The notes below the pieces were generated by a model. It was given only the letters and a program-made list of their open reading frames with translations. It was not told the DNA's origin and searched no databases. DNA of 64,000 bases, from assembly GCA_963971405.1 (NCBI GenBank), contig OZ020485.1, positions 3,348,001-3,412,000 on the forward strand, written 5' to 3'. The translations under genes and the position numbers were made by a program. Every line of letters begins with the position of its first letter. Within the stretch, counting starts at the first letter, position 1. The DNA comes from Psococerastis gibbosa (lineage: Eukaryota > Arthropoda > Insecta > Psocodea > Psocidae). This document shows, piece by piece, positions 21,752-32,635 of the stretch.

Positions 21752-24072
21752 GATGGAAGATCGAGAATAAATTTGAAAATTGAAGATTCGAGAATTTTCG
21801 GGAAGAGTCTAGCTAGCACCAGAGTAACTAGAAGACTGACAAGTTATAGAAAGCCTATATGCAACAAAGAACAATATACAATATGCGAACCACTATATAG
21901 ATATACCTACCTACCTACGTAGGAATTAAGCACATCTAGAAGCTAGCTTTCGTTAAGTGACTACGTTAAGTTACGTAATCAATTTTCTGAATAAAGTGGA
22001 AAAAATGGGAAATTGCAAGAATGAACCCAATCCCAAATTTTCAGTTGTTCTGCACACGTGGATGGGATGAGCGTGCCATAGGTATGCTCGGCCGTAAGCT
22101 AAGTACGTAAAATTCATTACGTGATTGCTAAGTTATCATAAAACTTTTTAGGCTTTTTTGATTTATTCTGGAGGTTTGATGGTACGAAGAGACTAAATCC
22201 TGAGTTTCACATCCCCAGCACATCATATGGAAGTGGGCTATAATTTTTTTCAGTGAGTGAGTTAGTGAGTGAAGCCACACGAAAAGCGCGGTTTTGGATT
22301 TCAGCAACCAATCCAGCTAGAGTGCTGAATTTTTAAATTGGGTTTCTGTGCTGTATTTAATGCCTGAATGCAAAATTAGAGGTCAATCGGACAACTGGGT
22401 GATCTACAGTGATGGTTGGAAAGTGGCTAAAATGCCGTAAACTCGCCGTTGAGATATACTGGGCAGCTCATCGGGGGGTGTATTGTGTATATGGATTATG
22501 GAGCGTGGTCACGCGCTGCCGCGCGCCTTGATATATATATATATATATGTATATAAACCGTACCTATATAGGCCAACCTTATATTATTATATTATATTAT
22601 ATAAATTAGCCTATTTAGATACTCACACGTGAATAATATCAGGTTTTGATTCTGTTTTCATGAAATGAAATGAAAAAACGACTTTATTGCAAACAAAAGG
22701 CGAACAATAAGACTATAAAGTCTTGTTTTCATGCTAACCTTACAAACTAAAAAAAAAACATTGTAGGCTATTTATAGATTAATTAAAATTAAATGGAGAA
22801 GAAGAAAAGAGAGGAATAGTTAAAAAAAAAGAAGGATAAAAGGTATGCGGGGGGGGGGGAAGGAATCCATTGCCGTCACCATTACAGGACCGGAGAGTCT
22901 TAAGCGTTATCCAAGATGTACTGTTTAATTATTTTCTTAAAGCTACTGAGTGAACTAGCTGCCCTATAATGTTTTTAAAAAAAATAGTTTTTGAAGATGA
23001 CTTTAGTGGGACCCGAACACTACACGTATCCCAATATATGGATAGAACTTGCGGTAACCAAAACCTATTAGAACTATGTTTCACAATAATAAGATGAGCA
23101 GGTTCTACAGACTTCATTAGGGCGGCTCCCACTCATCTTATCATCCGTGTCTGGGTAAGGAATACTGTATAGCCCCGCAATGCATTTGTAGATGGTGCCG
23201 CCGCCCAGTATTCCAGTATAAAGGTTAGCTCGGGCTATAGAAAACTGAATCCCTTTAGTTGAAAAAGGCGCGCATAAGAAATTAGTGAATAGAAGCAATA
23301 CACAATATCATGTCGACATTAACCTGAAAATATCATAATAACGAACCATAGACAATGAAGCAACGAGAAACAAACAAACCAACAAAAGTATCTACTTAAT
23401 ACTTAGTTTTGCTTCGTTAGCGTTAAAGAGGTAAGCAAGCTTTGCAAGTCCAATATTTAATATTTAGAAGACAAGTTGAGAATGCTTTTATATTTTCATA
23501 AGCGCTTTCTGTCTAGTTTTATCACAATTGCAACACTTCTCCAATTAAAAACATCTTGCCATTTACTTAGAATTAACCTCTTTTATCCAGTCCTGTGAAA
23601 AGTGAAACCAATGGAAAACCGCCATGTTGTGTTTTATCAATGTTGAGAACAAGGCATTTAGACCAGCTCTGCGAAGCATCGCCTGGCTAGTTCAGTACTT
23701 CGCGCCTCGCTATATACACCAGCCAATGATGCTATAGCTTGTGCTTGTTGGAAATACTGCCTTGCAGTAACCTAAAGTCCGAGTAATTATAGAACGTTGT
23801 GCATGTATTAGTCCAATTTCGTTAGTGGACCTTTTCCGTTAGCACCCCATACGGCTGGACTGGTATTATAGAGGTAACCACAACCACTGCATGTTGGATC
23901 ATGCCTCAATACGTTGAATATTAGTCCGATTTACGTTTCTGTCTGTTACGTGTTAAACATGAATTTTCTAGAGGTGGCGGGTGCTAAAAATATATATGTA
24001 TGTAATATTATGTATATACATATACAATCACCTAGGCCTAATAGAATATGCAAAAATAATATTGATTCGATT
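21752..24072. other. No gene recognised; possible LINE 3' end at 22661-23300 (minus)
   Basis: No supportable host gene. An (AT)n tract lies at 22531-22550 and a G run at 22850. The stretch 22661-23300 on the minus strand ends in a CATTTCATTTCATG run, like a LINE tail, and carries two overlapping open frames (22929-23132, 23074-23298) without a confident domain. Confidence 0.35.
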
Positions 24073-24245
24073 CGACTTCGATGGCCAGGTGGTAACGTGC
24101 TTGCACTTGTGCGAGTCTTTGAACGCCATGCATTCGGAGACGTGTCGTACTCATCACGGGTAATAACCTACAGAGGCGACTGAAAAGGTCAATCGGATAC
24201 ATTCATTAAATTGTTTGTATGCGATTAATCTTTTATTTTTAAATT
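24073..24245 (+). repeat. SINE-like family B, copy 3
   Basis: GACTTCGATGGCCAGGTGGT through GAGACGTGTCGTACTCATCA, GGTCAATCGGATACATTCAT and TTGTATGCGATTAATC, with a T-rich end. Confidence 0.82.
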
Positions 24246-24630
24246 GCGTCATAGCCAAGCTTTAGGCTTCCGTCATCAGCTTTCTTGCAGCTCAATACAA
24301 CACATAATTTGTTGAGGTTCTGCTCGGTTTCTCGTTTGCCGACTCGACTCATGGTCTTGGGCTGCTGGCGAACGGGTAGATCGTTCAGTCACAGTAACTA
24401 TATGACATTTCTCTTCACACAATCTCTGCGTCCAGGGGGCACGGCAAGGACGCCATCTACCTACCTCACCCCCCCCCCACAATCAAATTTTGTGGATTTT
24501 GTAAAAAAAATAAAAAGTGGGATGATAACGGAAAAGGTCCCCGTTAGACTGTAAGATCGGGAAAATTATGTTAAAAGTCTTAGTTAAGATAAGTGTAGCC
24601 TCAAAAGATGCTATTGCGTACGGACCGAGT

Positions 24631-24745
24631 CATGGTTGGGCTTGTAGCGTAGTAGTAAAACGATGCCCCGAGAAGGCGTTGTTCATGGGTTCGAATCCCG
24701 CCAAGGACACAATTTTCTTCATTCTCTAGATCGTCGATTTTTTTT
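24631..24745 (+). repeat. tRNA-like SINE family C, copy 1
   Basis: tRNA-like head GGGCTTGTAGCGTAGTAGTA ... CATGGGTTCGAATCCCGCCA, then GACACAATTTTCTTC and ATCGTCGATTTTTTTT. The B box GGTTCGAATCC is intact, but the sequence does not fold into an obviously intact cloverleaf and the family is repeated at 54737, 59037 and 60960, so this is a SINE and not a tRNA gene. Confidence 0.65.
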
Positions 24746-25089
24746 CAAGGTGTTAAGGAACAAAGTAGTAGTAACACAACAACGACAACAAAAATCCCCA
24801 TGTAGGCTATGCCTACCGGTTATGTATATTACTTAAGGCTTATAGGAAAGCTATCCTTAAAGTAACTCATAGTAAAAATAAATACAATATTTCCATAAAT
24901 AAACCCTTTTTCACAGCCTATATGGGCAAAGTCTGTACCTGTAAGTTAGTACTCGCTCAAGTGTTTATATAGGCCCATTGTAGAATTTAATTTTTAGAAA
25001 TCACATTATAAGTATTTCAATAGGTATTGCCAAAGCGAGAGATTGGTATTGGCAAGTGTAATGTCAAGACTTTATATACAAAAAACTGT

Positions 25090-25351
25090 CGGGTGCCGGA
25101 TTAACCCATGGGCACTTGGGACACATGCCCACGCCCCCCCCCTAAAAGTGCCTAAAATTCTGGCCCCCTAAAACGAGATTAAAAAAAAAATAAAAGTCGA
25201 AAACTATTTCCAAACAAAGTTTTGAAATTGGCGGGAAATTAAACGTTTTTTTGCTGCAATCAGCAATGTTGGTAGTCAGAGTTCGCACCCACGGGCTACG
25301 GCCCCCACATATCTTGTGCCCACGGCCCCCAATGGGTTTAATCCGGCGCTG
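25090..25351. mobile_element. hAT-like MITE
   Basis: Imperfect terminal inverted repeats GTGCCGGATTAACCCATGGG and CCCAATGGGTTTAATCCGGC. The flanks AAAACTGT (left) and GAAACTGT (right, 25351-25358, depending on the exact end) agree at seven of eight bases. A C run sits just inside the left end. No transposase. Confidence 0.68.
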
Positions 25352-25651
25352 AAACTGTCAGCAGTTGAAAAAGCGCAAAAAATGAAGGAGTGCATGCATA
25401 ATGATTTACAGGAGGTAGTGCTGCCACCTGCAAGATAAATTTGTTGAGTGTTTTGTCTCATCATGCTTAAGTTTGGTAGTAGAATGGCGGAGGACGTTTG
25501 TAAAGGTGATGAGTTGGTGAGTTTTTAAATTAGATAATTTGAAGTCAGCTGGGAATTAAAGTAGGGAGGACAAAGTTTCTTCTATGTAGATTACCTATTA
25601 AGTTAAGTGAAAAATGGAGCCAGGACTTATACTTCAATAAATTTATAGTCA

Positions 25652-25850
25652 AGACATGTAGAGTAGTGGTACGGACTCTGACCTTCAACTGAAAGGTTGT
25701 CGGTTCGAGTCCCACACTTTGCTACATTTTCTGGGCCATGCTTCGGAGCTGGCACGTAAAGCAGATGGTCCCTACCTAGTTAAGCGTTAGAGAGGGCTAT
25801 TTGGCCCCAACTCCTCGGGTTGACTTAGTAATAGAACGAAATGCCAGTAT
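25652..25850 (+). repeat. SINE family A, copy 3
   Basis: ACATGTAGAGTAGTGGTACG head with GGTTGTCGGTTCGAGTCC B box, then GCACGTAAAGCAGATGGTCC, AGAGAGGGCTATTTGGCC and GACTTAGTAATAGAACG with an A/T-rich tail. Confidence 0.85.
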
Positions 25851-26164
25851 TTATTAATTTGTTTAATTTATATTATTAGGAATCAGCGAGTAAATTTAAG
25901 GCATTCATAAGGATGAAGTAGGCCTATTTTTGTAGGTAAATCATTGTCCTTCAATTTCTGGTCCATGTAACTGACAGTTTGCTTACACATAAATCGTTTT
26001 AATAAGAGAATTAAGAAAAATCTAGTGATTCTAACCCCCGATACACACCTTGCCGAAGCATCGTGTTACCGCTTAACTATTAGAGGGGGGAGGGGGAGGG
26101 GGGGCTAACCATAGCGTATATCTTCCATTAGAGCTCTATATATGAGGGAGATGGACTATTTTAT

Positions 26165-26360
26165 GAATTTCTACTGCCACCTCTGGTAATGAGCCATATA
26201 AATTATGGCATATTGGCCTGGGGAGGGATCTCCGCAGGGAAAATGGACGCTGTACTCAGGCTCCAAAAGAGGGGAGTCCGCTACATGCTGAAACTGGGAC
26301 CTCGTGACAGTTATTGTCGCATACTGTATAGGCCTAAGCATTTTACATACCTTAAAGCCT
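26165..26360 (+). pseudogene. Non-LTR retrotransposon fragment (CR1/Jockey-like RT C-terminal region)
   Basis: The + strand translation, with one frame choice, gives MSHINYGILAWGGISAGKMD near 26191, then AVLRLQKRGVRYMLKLGPRD and SYCRILYRPKHFTYLKA before a stop. NYGIxxWG...LQKRxxR is the conserved segment between the RT and the C-terminal tail in CR1- and Jockey-type ORF2s. The copy is truncated at both ends; a G run follows at 26364. Confidence 0.7.
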
Positions 26361-26874
26361 GAGGGGGGGGGGGGGGAAATTTATTTAAAGGAATGTCCTG
26401 ATTGGTCGCGGAAGTCGTGGCTACTTGGCATGGTCTTTTGCGTCCGTGGTGTATGTTTCTTCGTGCAGGCTCACCCATCAGCCTGATGGACGAGTGCAGC
26501 GATGACTTTTCATCAGCTACATATCGTCAGTGATTCCATAGTGAAGATAGGCCGGTGTTGGGGGTTGTATCCAGGAGACATGTATATGGGTTAACTGCTG
26601 GTGATTGCTAACAGTAAGCCGTGACTGGAATTAATGAGACCATGTAATGAATGTCCCGCGCCTATATGTACACCATTACGTTGGCCATTTTTAAAATAAA
26701 ATTTAAACGGGAAAATCAATTTTATTTTTGGTATAGCCTAGCATATTAGGCACAGAGAATCGCCTTAAGAATTTAGTTAAATTCAAATATTTACTCTAAT
26801 TAAAACAATGCCGTCATTATGGGTTTTCAGGTTCACCCTTTAAGAGACAATCGAATACCCCCACAGTAGTTTCC

Positions 26875-27305
26875 ATTTTTTAATCGCATACAAACAATTT
26901 AATGAATGGATCTGTAGGTTTGCTATCTGGCTTGTTAATGTAATTAAGAGAGTAAACAATTGAACTTTGGTAAAATTTATTTAATCTTCTATTCTTCCTC
27001 TCTAGATCTGAATCAAAAAGTAATGCATTAAAAAAAATTAAATTCGAATCTTGATCAACCAGTTTCGACCTAGGTAGACCTACGTTTCTCTCCTAACAAA
27101 TCTTGTCACCTAGGTAACCAGGTACCTACCTAACCTCGCAACAAAGTCTGTTGCTAGTTATTATAACTGGTTAACAAATAAGGATGTGGCCCCCATATAT
27201 CCAATTGACCTTTTCAGTCAACTCAATGAGTAAATTAATACATGTGCTGAGTTACGAACGCATGGCACATAGAGACTCGCACAAGTAAGTTCAGTATAGT
27301 TGTGG
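26875..27305 (-). repeat. SINE-like family B, copy 4 (two partial pieces)
   Basis: A 3'-end piece (26875-26915, TTAATCGCATACAAACAATT) and a body piece (27196-27305, CAATTGACCTTTTCAGTCAA to AGACTCGCACAAGTAAG), both in minus orientation. They may be one element split by about 280 bases of inserted sequence, or two independent fragments. Confidence 0.55.
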
Positions 27306-27629
27306 GCGATTGGAAAGCATAACGACAACAATTAAATGTACCTACACCATAAGAGAAGGGAGCATTTCTTCTTCTTTATGACATATTATTTATTAATGTA
27401 AGTATATCTCATGAGAAATATGAATTTACCTACGTTTACACCAGTAAGGTCCCCCCCCCCTAGTTTCTCAGTTTCCCTTGACGCCCGGGCTGATATTTCC
27501 AATAAAGTAAGGCATTACATTAGGAGTACCGTACCCGCCAATCTAATCACCAAATATAATAATTTATACACATCTTATCCCGTCCCGAGGAAGAAGTTAA
27601 AGAATTGTGACCAATTGGTGACAGTAAAC

Positions 27630-29010
27630 TAGTTAACAAATGGTTAGTTGGACTTACATTACCTGCTGTGTTAATAGTCCTTAGAGGCATGGTCAGCGGT
27701 GGAGCGTGGGGTGAATGCGAGTGTAATGCTTGAAGAACAATTTTATTATATACCAAGCAAGGACAGATACAGCGGAGGGGTAGGGTGGGGGGTAGCTGCC
27801 CCCCAAAATTTGGTAAATCTATTGTTAATTAATTTATTACGCTCTGATTTAATCGATCCTACATATGTTTTTCCTATTTTGACCCACAACTACCCCCCTC
27901 CAAAAAAAATGGGCTGGATCCGTACCTGATATCAAGTACAGTAGGTATTTTTTTACGGCATCGACGTTTCTCCTCATATGTACAAGCAGAGAAAGATTTC
28001 TGCTTTAATTCGTCAATCACACATTCACACATGGTCACTTGGAACCGTAAACAATTGCTCAATCACACGCAAAGAAAAACTAAAAACAAAACAATAATTA
28101 ATTAATAATAAGTAACACCGGCTGAAAACGCACTCGCGGTCAAAGAAGTATGTGAATTCCGGGGAAATGGGAATAAAGCAACCTTTAGAGTTTAGGGGAG
28201 GACAGTACAACGCTACCCTCGAAGCCTATTGAAATTCCCCGGAATTGGGAGAGTTTACCGGAAAATGGCAGCCCCGGTTTGATGTTTCCCACTATTTATG
28301 TCGTTGAAGTTAAAGAAGAAGGAAACATGCATCATTTTATATAGCATGTTCGATCTTCTAAAAACGTTAAAATTTGAAAACAAAAAAGAAAACATTTGAA
28401 TTACAACGTGGCGAGTTTCTTAATTTTTTTAGACTGCGTTGACAACATCATGCTCACACAATCTTATTTGAATGTGGCTTCCTATGGATTTCAACTAAAC
28501 TCCAAATACATTCTAAGGATTTGTTGCCACGTAACATTTTGAAAACTACAATCCGAGTTTTTAGCTAGTACTAAGCTTACCTATTTTTTTTCCTATGTTA
28601 AGGCCCGATATGGTTTATTAACACACAAATGCTAGTGCCTCACAGAAATGACTACGCCTGCCGGGTGGCCTTCTGCCTTCCCAGTTCTCTACTCTTATAT
28701 CGCTACATAACGTCAGGCTGATGAGTCATGTTCCAAACTTTTTGTGCATAATCGTATAGTTTTACTATTTTACTCAAAGACATTTTCCCTTCATCGATTT
28801 TTTTTTAGAGTAATGCGGCATTACCCACTTTACATGCACGCTCCGCCACTGGGCATGGTCCTCATAGTCATCGAACAATTAGGGCGGAACCCATTATCAG
28901 GGGAAGGGGAAAAATTACCCTAATTGTTCTATATGACTATTAGGTCCATGCCTCTATAATGACTATTATCACAGCGGGCAATGTAAATCCAACTAACCTT
29001 TCGTTAAATA
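27630..29010. repeat. Inverted repeat arms about 1.3 kb apart
   Basis: Sequence at 27631-27692 (GTTAACAAATGGTTAGTTGG ... AGGCATGG) recurs inverted and diverged at 28948-29010 (CCATGCCTCTATAATGACTA ... CCAACTAACC). A second inverted match pairs 27690-27710 with 28838-28862. The interval has no recognisable transposase. It is either a large non-autonomous TIR element or two facing copies of a smaller one. Confidence 0.45.
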
Positions 29011-29158
29011 ATATCCCCTTACCGTTACGAGAGGCAATTACGGTGTACCTAAATTTCCCGTTAGAAAAATTGTGACTACAGAAAACAATTACTTACATGA
29101 CTTCCGTATTTTTTGTATTATTTTAAATTCTTATCTAATTGTTCCCTTCCCACTGTCG

Positions 29159-29212
29159 TAAACGTCTTGCGTGGTTTATTTCATTTAGGTCCCGCAAGAC
29201 CACAGTCACCCA
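29159..29212 (+). pseudogene. Decayed partial copy of NaV2 exon 'S1' (A')
   Basis: AAACGTCTTGCGTGGTTTAT then AGGTCCCGCAAGACCACAGT aligns with the start of the real exon at 29476 (AGACGTTTTGCGTGGTTTCC, CGGTTCCGCAAGAACTACAT). The acceptor AG is lost (GTCGTAAACG) and the match stops where SINE B copy 5 begins at 29214. Not expected to be spliced. Confidence 0.7.
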
Positions 29213-29213
29213 T

Positions 29214-29390
29214 TACGACTTCGGTGGCAAAATGGTAGCGTGCATGTACTTGTACGAAGCTCTACATACCTTGCGGTCGGAGACGTGTCGTAACTCGACA
29301 CAAGTACCTAAGTATTAGGTGAATTAGTGAGGCGATTAAAGATGATAATCGAATACATTCATTAAATTGTTTGTACGCAAGTTAACCCAT
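29214..29390 (+). repeat. SINE-like family B, copy 5
   Basis: TACGACTTCGGTGGCAAAAT through GGTCGGAGACGTGTCGTAAC, CGAATACATTCATTAAATTG and an A-rich tail. It sits between the decayed exon copy A' and the real exon. Confidence 0.82.
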
Positions 29391-29475
29391 CTTGACAAAT
29401 AAAATAAAAAAATAATTACTTCTTCATATTTTTTACCATTCTCCTTGACTGACTGTTCTCTTCTTATCGTTGCAG

Positions 29476-29684
29476 ACGTTTTGCGTGGTTTCCAAGCGGT
29501 TCCGCAAGAACTACATCCACCGGTTCACCGCCACCCGTTCCTTTTTCATATTTTCACCATGGAACAAAATCCGGCAGACGTGCATCTTCCTGTGTACGAA
29601 CCAGTACTTCGACTACATCGTCATGGCTACCATTCTCCTCAACTGTGTCTTCCTGGCCATGACAGATCCCGTAGACGAAGCTGA
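29476..29684 (+). CDS. NaV2/DSC1-like voltage-gated cation channel, exon with domain I S1
   Basis: Internal exon of 209 bases after acceptor TTGCAG and before donor GTAAGT, phase 0 in and phase 2 out. It encodes the pre-S1 cytoplasmic segment (VVSKRFRKNYIHRFTATRSF) and transmembrane helix S1 (FDYIVMATILLNCVFLAMTD), ending DPVDEA plus GA of a Glu codon completed by the next exon. The SKRF...NxIHRF segment is diagnostic of sodium-channel-family domain I. The product would be a plasma-membrane channel of excitable cells. Invertebrate NaV2 (DSC1/BSC1) channels are reported as calcium-preferring, unlike para. The preceding N-terminal exons were not found and probably lie upstream, perhaps outside the window. 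A decayed copy of this exon lies 265 bases upstream. Confidence 0.93.
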
Positions 29685-29689
29685 GTAAG

Positions 29690-30370
29690 TCACATTTCAA
29701 CTATAATTGTAGTTTGAGTCTTCTTCCACGTTATCTAGCCATCGCCAGGTGGGCGGGTGTCTTCTTGTTATCAGCTTTTGAAACTGGTTATATAATATGC
29801 AAAGCACGACGACGACGACCCCCGCCCCATTTCTCTTATTATTTGAAAGACTTTCCATGAACCTACTCATCCTCGTAGCTTATGGTGACGCATTGAGCTT
29901 TGGCCAATGCCAACGACTCATGGATTTCCGACAATATTTTAATTGCTGCGATATGATTATATGAATAATTATTGTCCGATGGCAAACTTCCAAATTTAAA
30001 GGAGAACTAGCATTCGTCATAATTTCATTGAGAGTATCCATTGAAAAGGCTTTAATTAAGACGATTGGGTTGATTGTACCTTTACCTTTAGGCTTACAAA
30101 AATCATGCCAAATCAAAGGTTCAAAAAGAGCTTATATTGATGATTGATATTTGGATTGGGTGTGGCAACATGACACAGATTTGAATTTGAAAATCCCGAG
30201 GTACCACCTAAGCCCCTAAAAATACCTCGAAAAAAATTAATACGACCATAGGTACCTACAGTTTCTGGATGATGCACTTGTAGTACTGTGTAAACAATGC
30301 CGGTATCTCGGATGCATTGTAAACAGTGAGTGGGACGTAAGGCGGCAAATTCGTAACCGCATTGAACAAG
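29690..30370. other. Intronic sequence, no feature recognised
   Basis: Start of the 12.5 kb channel intron. No gene or repeat family recognised before the LINE fragment at about 30380. Confidence 0.5.
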
Positions 30371-30379
30371 TTCGAAATG

Positions 30380-30525
30380 TCTGCATCTTTGACTTTGATA
30401 CAAGCTATGGAGAACAGAATCAGTGCTTTTGAATTGTGGGCATACAGACGAAGGGCTCCACTCTCCAAGGTGAAAATTCCCGTGATGATCGTCAATCTTC
30501 GATAGAAGAGGCATATTAACATAAG
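30380..30525 (+). pseudogene. LINE reverse-transcriptase fragment, copy 4 (family L1)
   Basis: The + strand frame gives SLTLIQAMENRISAFELWAY then RR, matching the non-LTR retrotransposon motif WTLTKxLExRIxAFExWxYRR. After a deletion it continues RAPLSKVKIPVMIVNLR, the same ending as copies 1-3. Degenerate. Confidence 0.72.
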
Positions 30526-30807
30526 AAGAATAGCTAGTTTGGCGGAGGACTTTGTGTGCATTTTTTAACCCCTTTCAAAATTCCTCATAGCAACCTATAT
30601 GTATTGGGTAAGAACGGGTGGTGTAAATAACTCTGTATAATCAACTAACCATTTAGCCATAGCCTAATTGCCCCGTTTTTAGTTTGCACATCGTCGTGAA
30701 GCTGGTGGGAAAACCTGTCTCGAATCTACCAATCCACCTCAGTCCGTCATTAGCTATACCCAGTATACGTACCCAGTAGGCTATATCTACATACCACGGT
30801 ATTGGGA

Positions 30808-32310
30808 ATGATGTTGACATTTGTCTGTGTTTTAATTCTTGTCTGTGGTACTTTAACCATCGTATTCAGTGAATTCTGTGGCACTACTACTGGGCAACGG
30901 GAAAGAGATCCTGTGTCATGCAAGCGATACCGTGAGTGCGTCAATGGGGCTTGGAGGACTGTAGAATGTCCATTTAATTCAACTTTTGATGGTACAGTAT
31001 GCAATTCTACAGCTTCTTGTGAAATTAACAGCGATCGTAAAGAAATTAAAAGCGATGTAAAAGAAGACAAAAAATGGCAGTTGTATTCTTCAGAAAATTT
31101 AACGCCTTACAACAACCAGTGTCGCGACTTATTGAAAGTTCCAGTCAGCCAGACCAATAAATTATGCATCAACGCTAAAACTTGCAAAATTGTTGAAACC
31201 AAAATGTATGAGGAGGTTATTAATGGGAACATAACGTCTTCACCCCAGAAGCCGATATACAAATCATTCACGTCGGAAACTATAACCAAACAGGGAAGAA
31301 ATGTTACAACTCTCTGGTACTACAACTCGAATGGTACTATGAACTACACATTCTCCATATATGGCGGCCTGCCCGTTTCAAGAGAAAAAATGATTGGCTG
31401 GCTGGAACAGAATAGTCACCATTTCAAGGTAAAGCACATCTTGAAGCGTAATGCTGAGCCAGCTGAGGAAGAAGAGCCAATAAGCTATGTTGAGGAAGGG
31501 GATATATTTAATGGTGACGAATACGCAGAAGACTATGCAGAAGCATATCCAGATCCTGATCCTATTGCGGGTGGCAAGAAGGGTAAGATTATTACAAATC
31601 CGTGGCAGGTGGCTTTGATTCGAAAATATTCGCAAGCTTTGGCTTGTGGTGGCAGTGTTATTACAAAGTGGCACGTCCTTACTGCTGCACATTGCTTCCT
31701 TTATGAAACACTTGGAAAATCCATAAAAGTGAGTAAGCACGCGCGTTTAGTGGCCGCTGGTAACTCGGACTTGGCACTAATGCGTAAATACCTAATTTCA
31801 GAGCTGTATTTACATACAAGCTACAATACTAGCACTAAAAAACATGATATAGCTCTTTTAGTTATTGGGGATGAATTTGTGTTTAGCCTTAGAATTCAGC
31901 CTATTTGTTTGCCTAACTACGACGCAATTTATCCAGGTATGATGTGTACAATAACAGGTTGGGGAAAAAAGGCGGACTATCTCAAGCATACAGAGACAAT
32001 GTTGAGGGTGGCAGATGTGGAAATCAGGACACGGGCAGACTGTGAGAGCTATAATAGTAGATATGGAGTTATTGGACGTGGTATGGTTTGTGCTAATAAA
32101 GAAGGTGGCGCAGACACATGCAAGGGAGATTCTGGTGGCCCTTTGTTTTGTTATAACGAAGGAAGGTATCGACTTTTTGGTGTGACTTCTTGGGGCGTTG
32201 GCTGTGGTGATTATGACTATCCCGGAGTTTACACGAACGTATTTGAATACATATCGTGGATTGAAAATACTGTATTAGCTTCGATAGCTGATAGAAAGGT
32301 ACTTTCATAA
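30808..32310 (+). CDS. Secreted chitin-binding trypsin-like serine protease, paralogue 2 (nested in channel intron)
   Basis: Single-exon frame of 500 codons from ATG 30808 (or ATG 30811, which aligns with the paralogue's start; an upstream TTG is not needed). Signal peptide to about residue 22; CBM14 domain C24-C71 with all six cysteines; glycosylated linker. An acidic stretch follows (EEEEP and DEYAEDYAEAYPDPDP, about residues 210-252) that paralogue 1 lacks. The S1 protease starts at I253 (IAGG) with H295, D347, S442 and S1-pocket D436, so it should be catalytically competent with Arg/Lys specificity. The residue before IAGG is Pro, as in paralogue 1. The gene lies entirely in the channel intron between the S1 and S2-S4 exons on the same strand, so its transcript must escape the channel's splicing. 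At the aligned C-terminal end the sequence reads AAAGGTACTT, a possible donor; otherwise the stop at 32308 is used. Confidence 0.93.
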   Translation: MMLTFVCVLILVCGTLTIVFSEFCGTTTGQRERDPVSCKRYRECVNGAWRTVECPFNSTFDGTVCNSTASCEINSDRKEIKSDVKEDKKWQLYSSENLTPYNNQCRDLLKVPVSQTNKLCINAKTCKIVETKMYEEVINGNITSSPQKPIYKSFTSETITKQGRNVTTLWYYNSNGTMNYTFSIYGGLPVSREKMIGWLEQNSHHFKVKHILKRNAEPAEEEEPISYVEEGDIFNGDEYAEDYAEAYPDPDPIAGGKKGKIITNPWQVALIRKYSQALACGGSVITKWHVLTAAHCFLYETLGKSIKVSKHARLVAAGNSDLALMRKYLISELYLHTSYNTSTKKHDIALLVIGDEFVFSLRIQPICLPNYDAIYPGMMCTITGWGKKADYLKHTETMLRVADVEIRTRADCESYNSRYGVIGRGMVCANKEGGADTCKGDSGGPLFCYNEGRYRLFGVTSWGVGCGDYDYPGVYTNVFEYISWIENTVLASIADRKVLS

Positions 32311-32635
32311 ATTCTCGTGATTGACTGGGATATATACTGGGATGCATACTGTACGTTGTACAAAGGAAGACATGAGATGAAGTGATTGAAAGTGTACGGG
32401 AGTTACGCACCAAGCATCCGAAATTTACTAGGTCTTGTCTGACTCTTCAAATACAGCAGATTCTCGCCTTTCATCGGGGTACTCGATCCAAGTTCAGGAC
32501 AGGTGAATCGACTTGAGCTCCCCAGCAGCTGGAGGTCACTTCGATCATCGCCCAACTGACGGTTGGCACGACAGCGTGTGACTTTGTCTCGAAGACGCTT
32601 ACGACATTGCCAGTCTGGTTAGTGCTGAGCTCTAG
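32311..32635 (+). other. Duplicated 3' flank of protease paralogue 2
   Basis: Non-coding sequence similar to 18200-18515, including TAAATTCTCG, CTTCAAATACAGCAGATTCT and the GGCACGACAGCG ... CTGGTTAGTGCT segment. It probably contains the 3' UTR. Similarity is not seen beyond about 32635. Confidence 0.65.
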
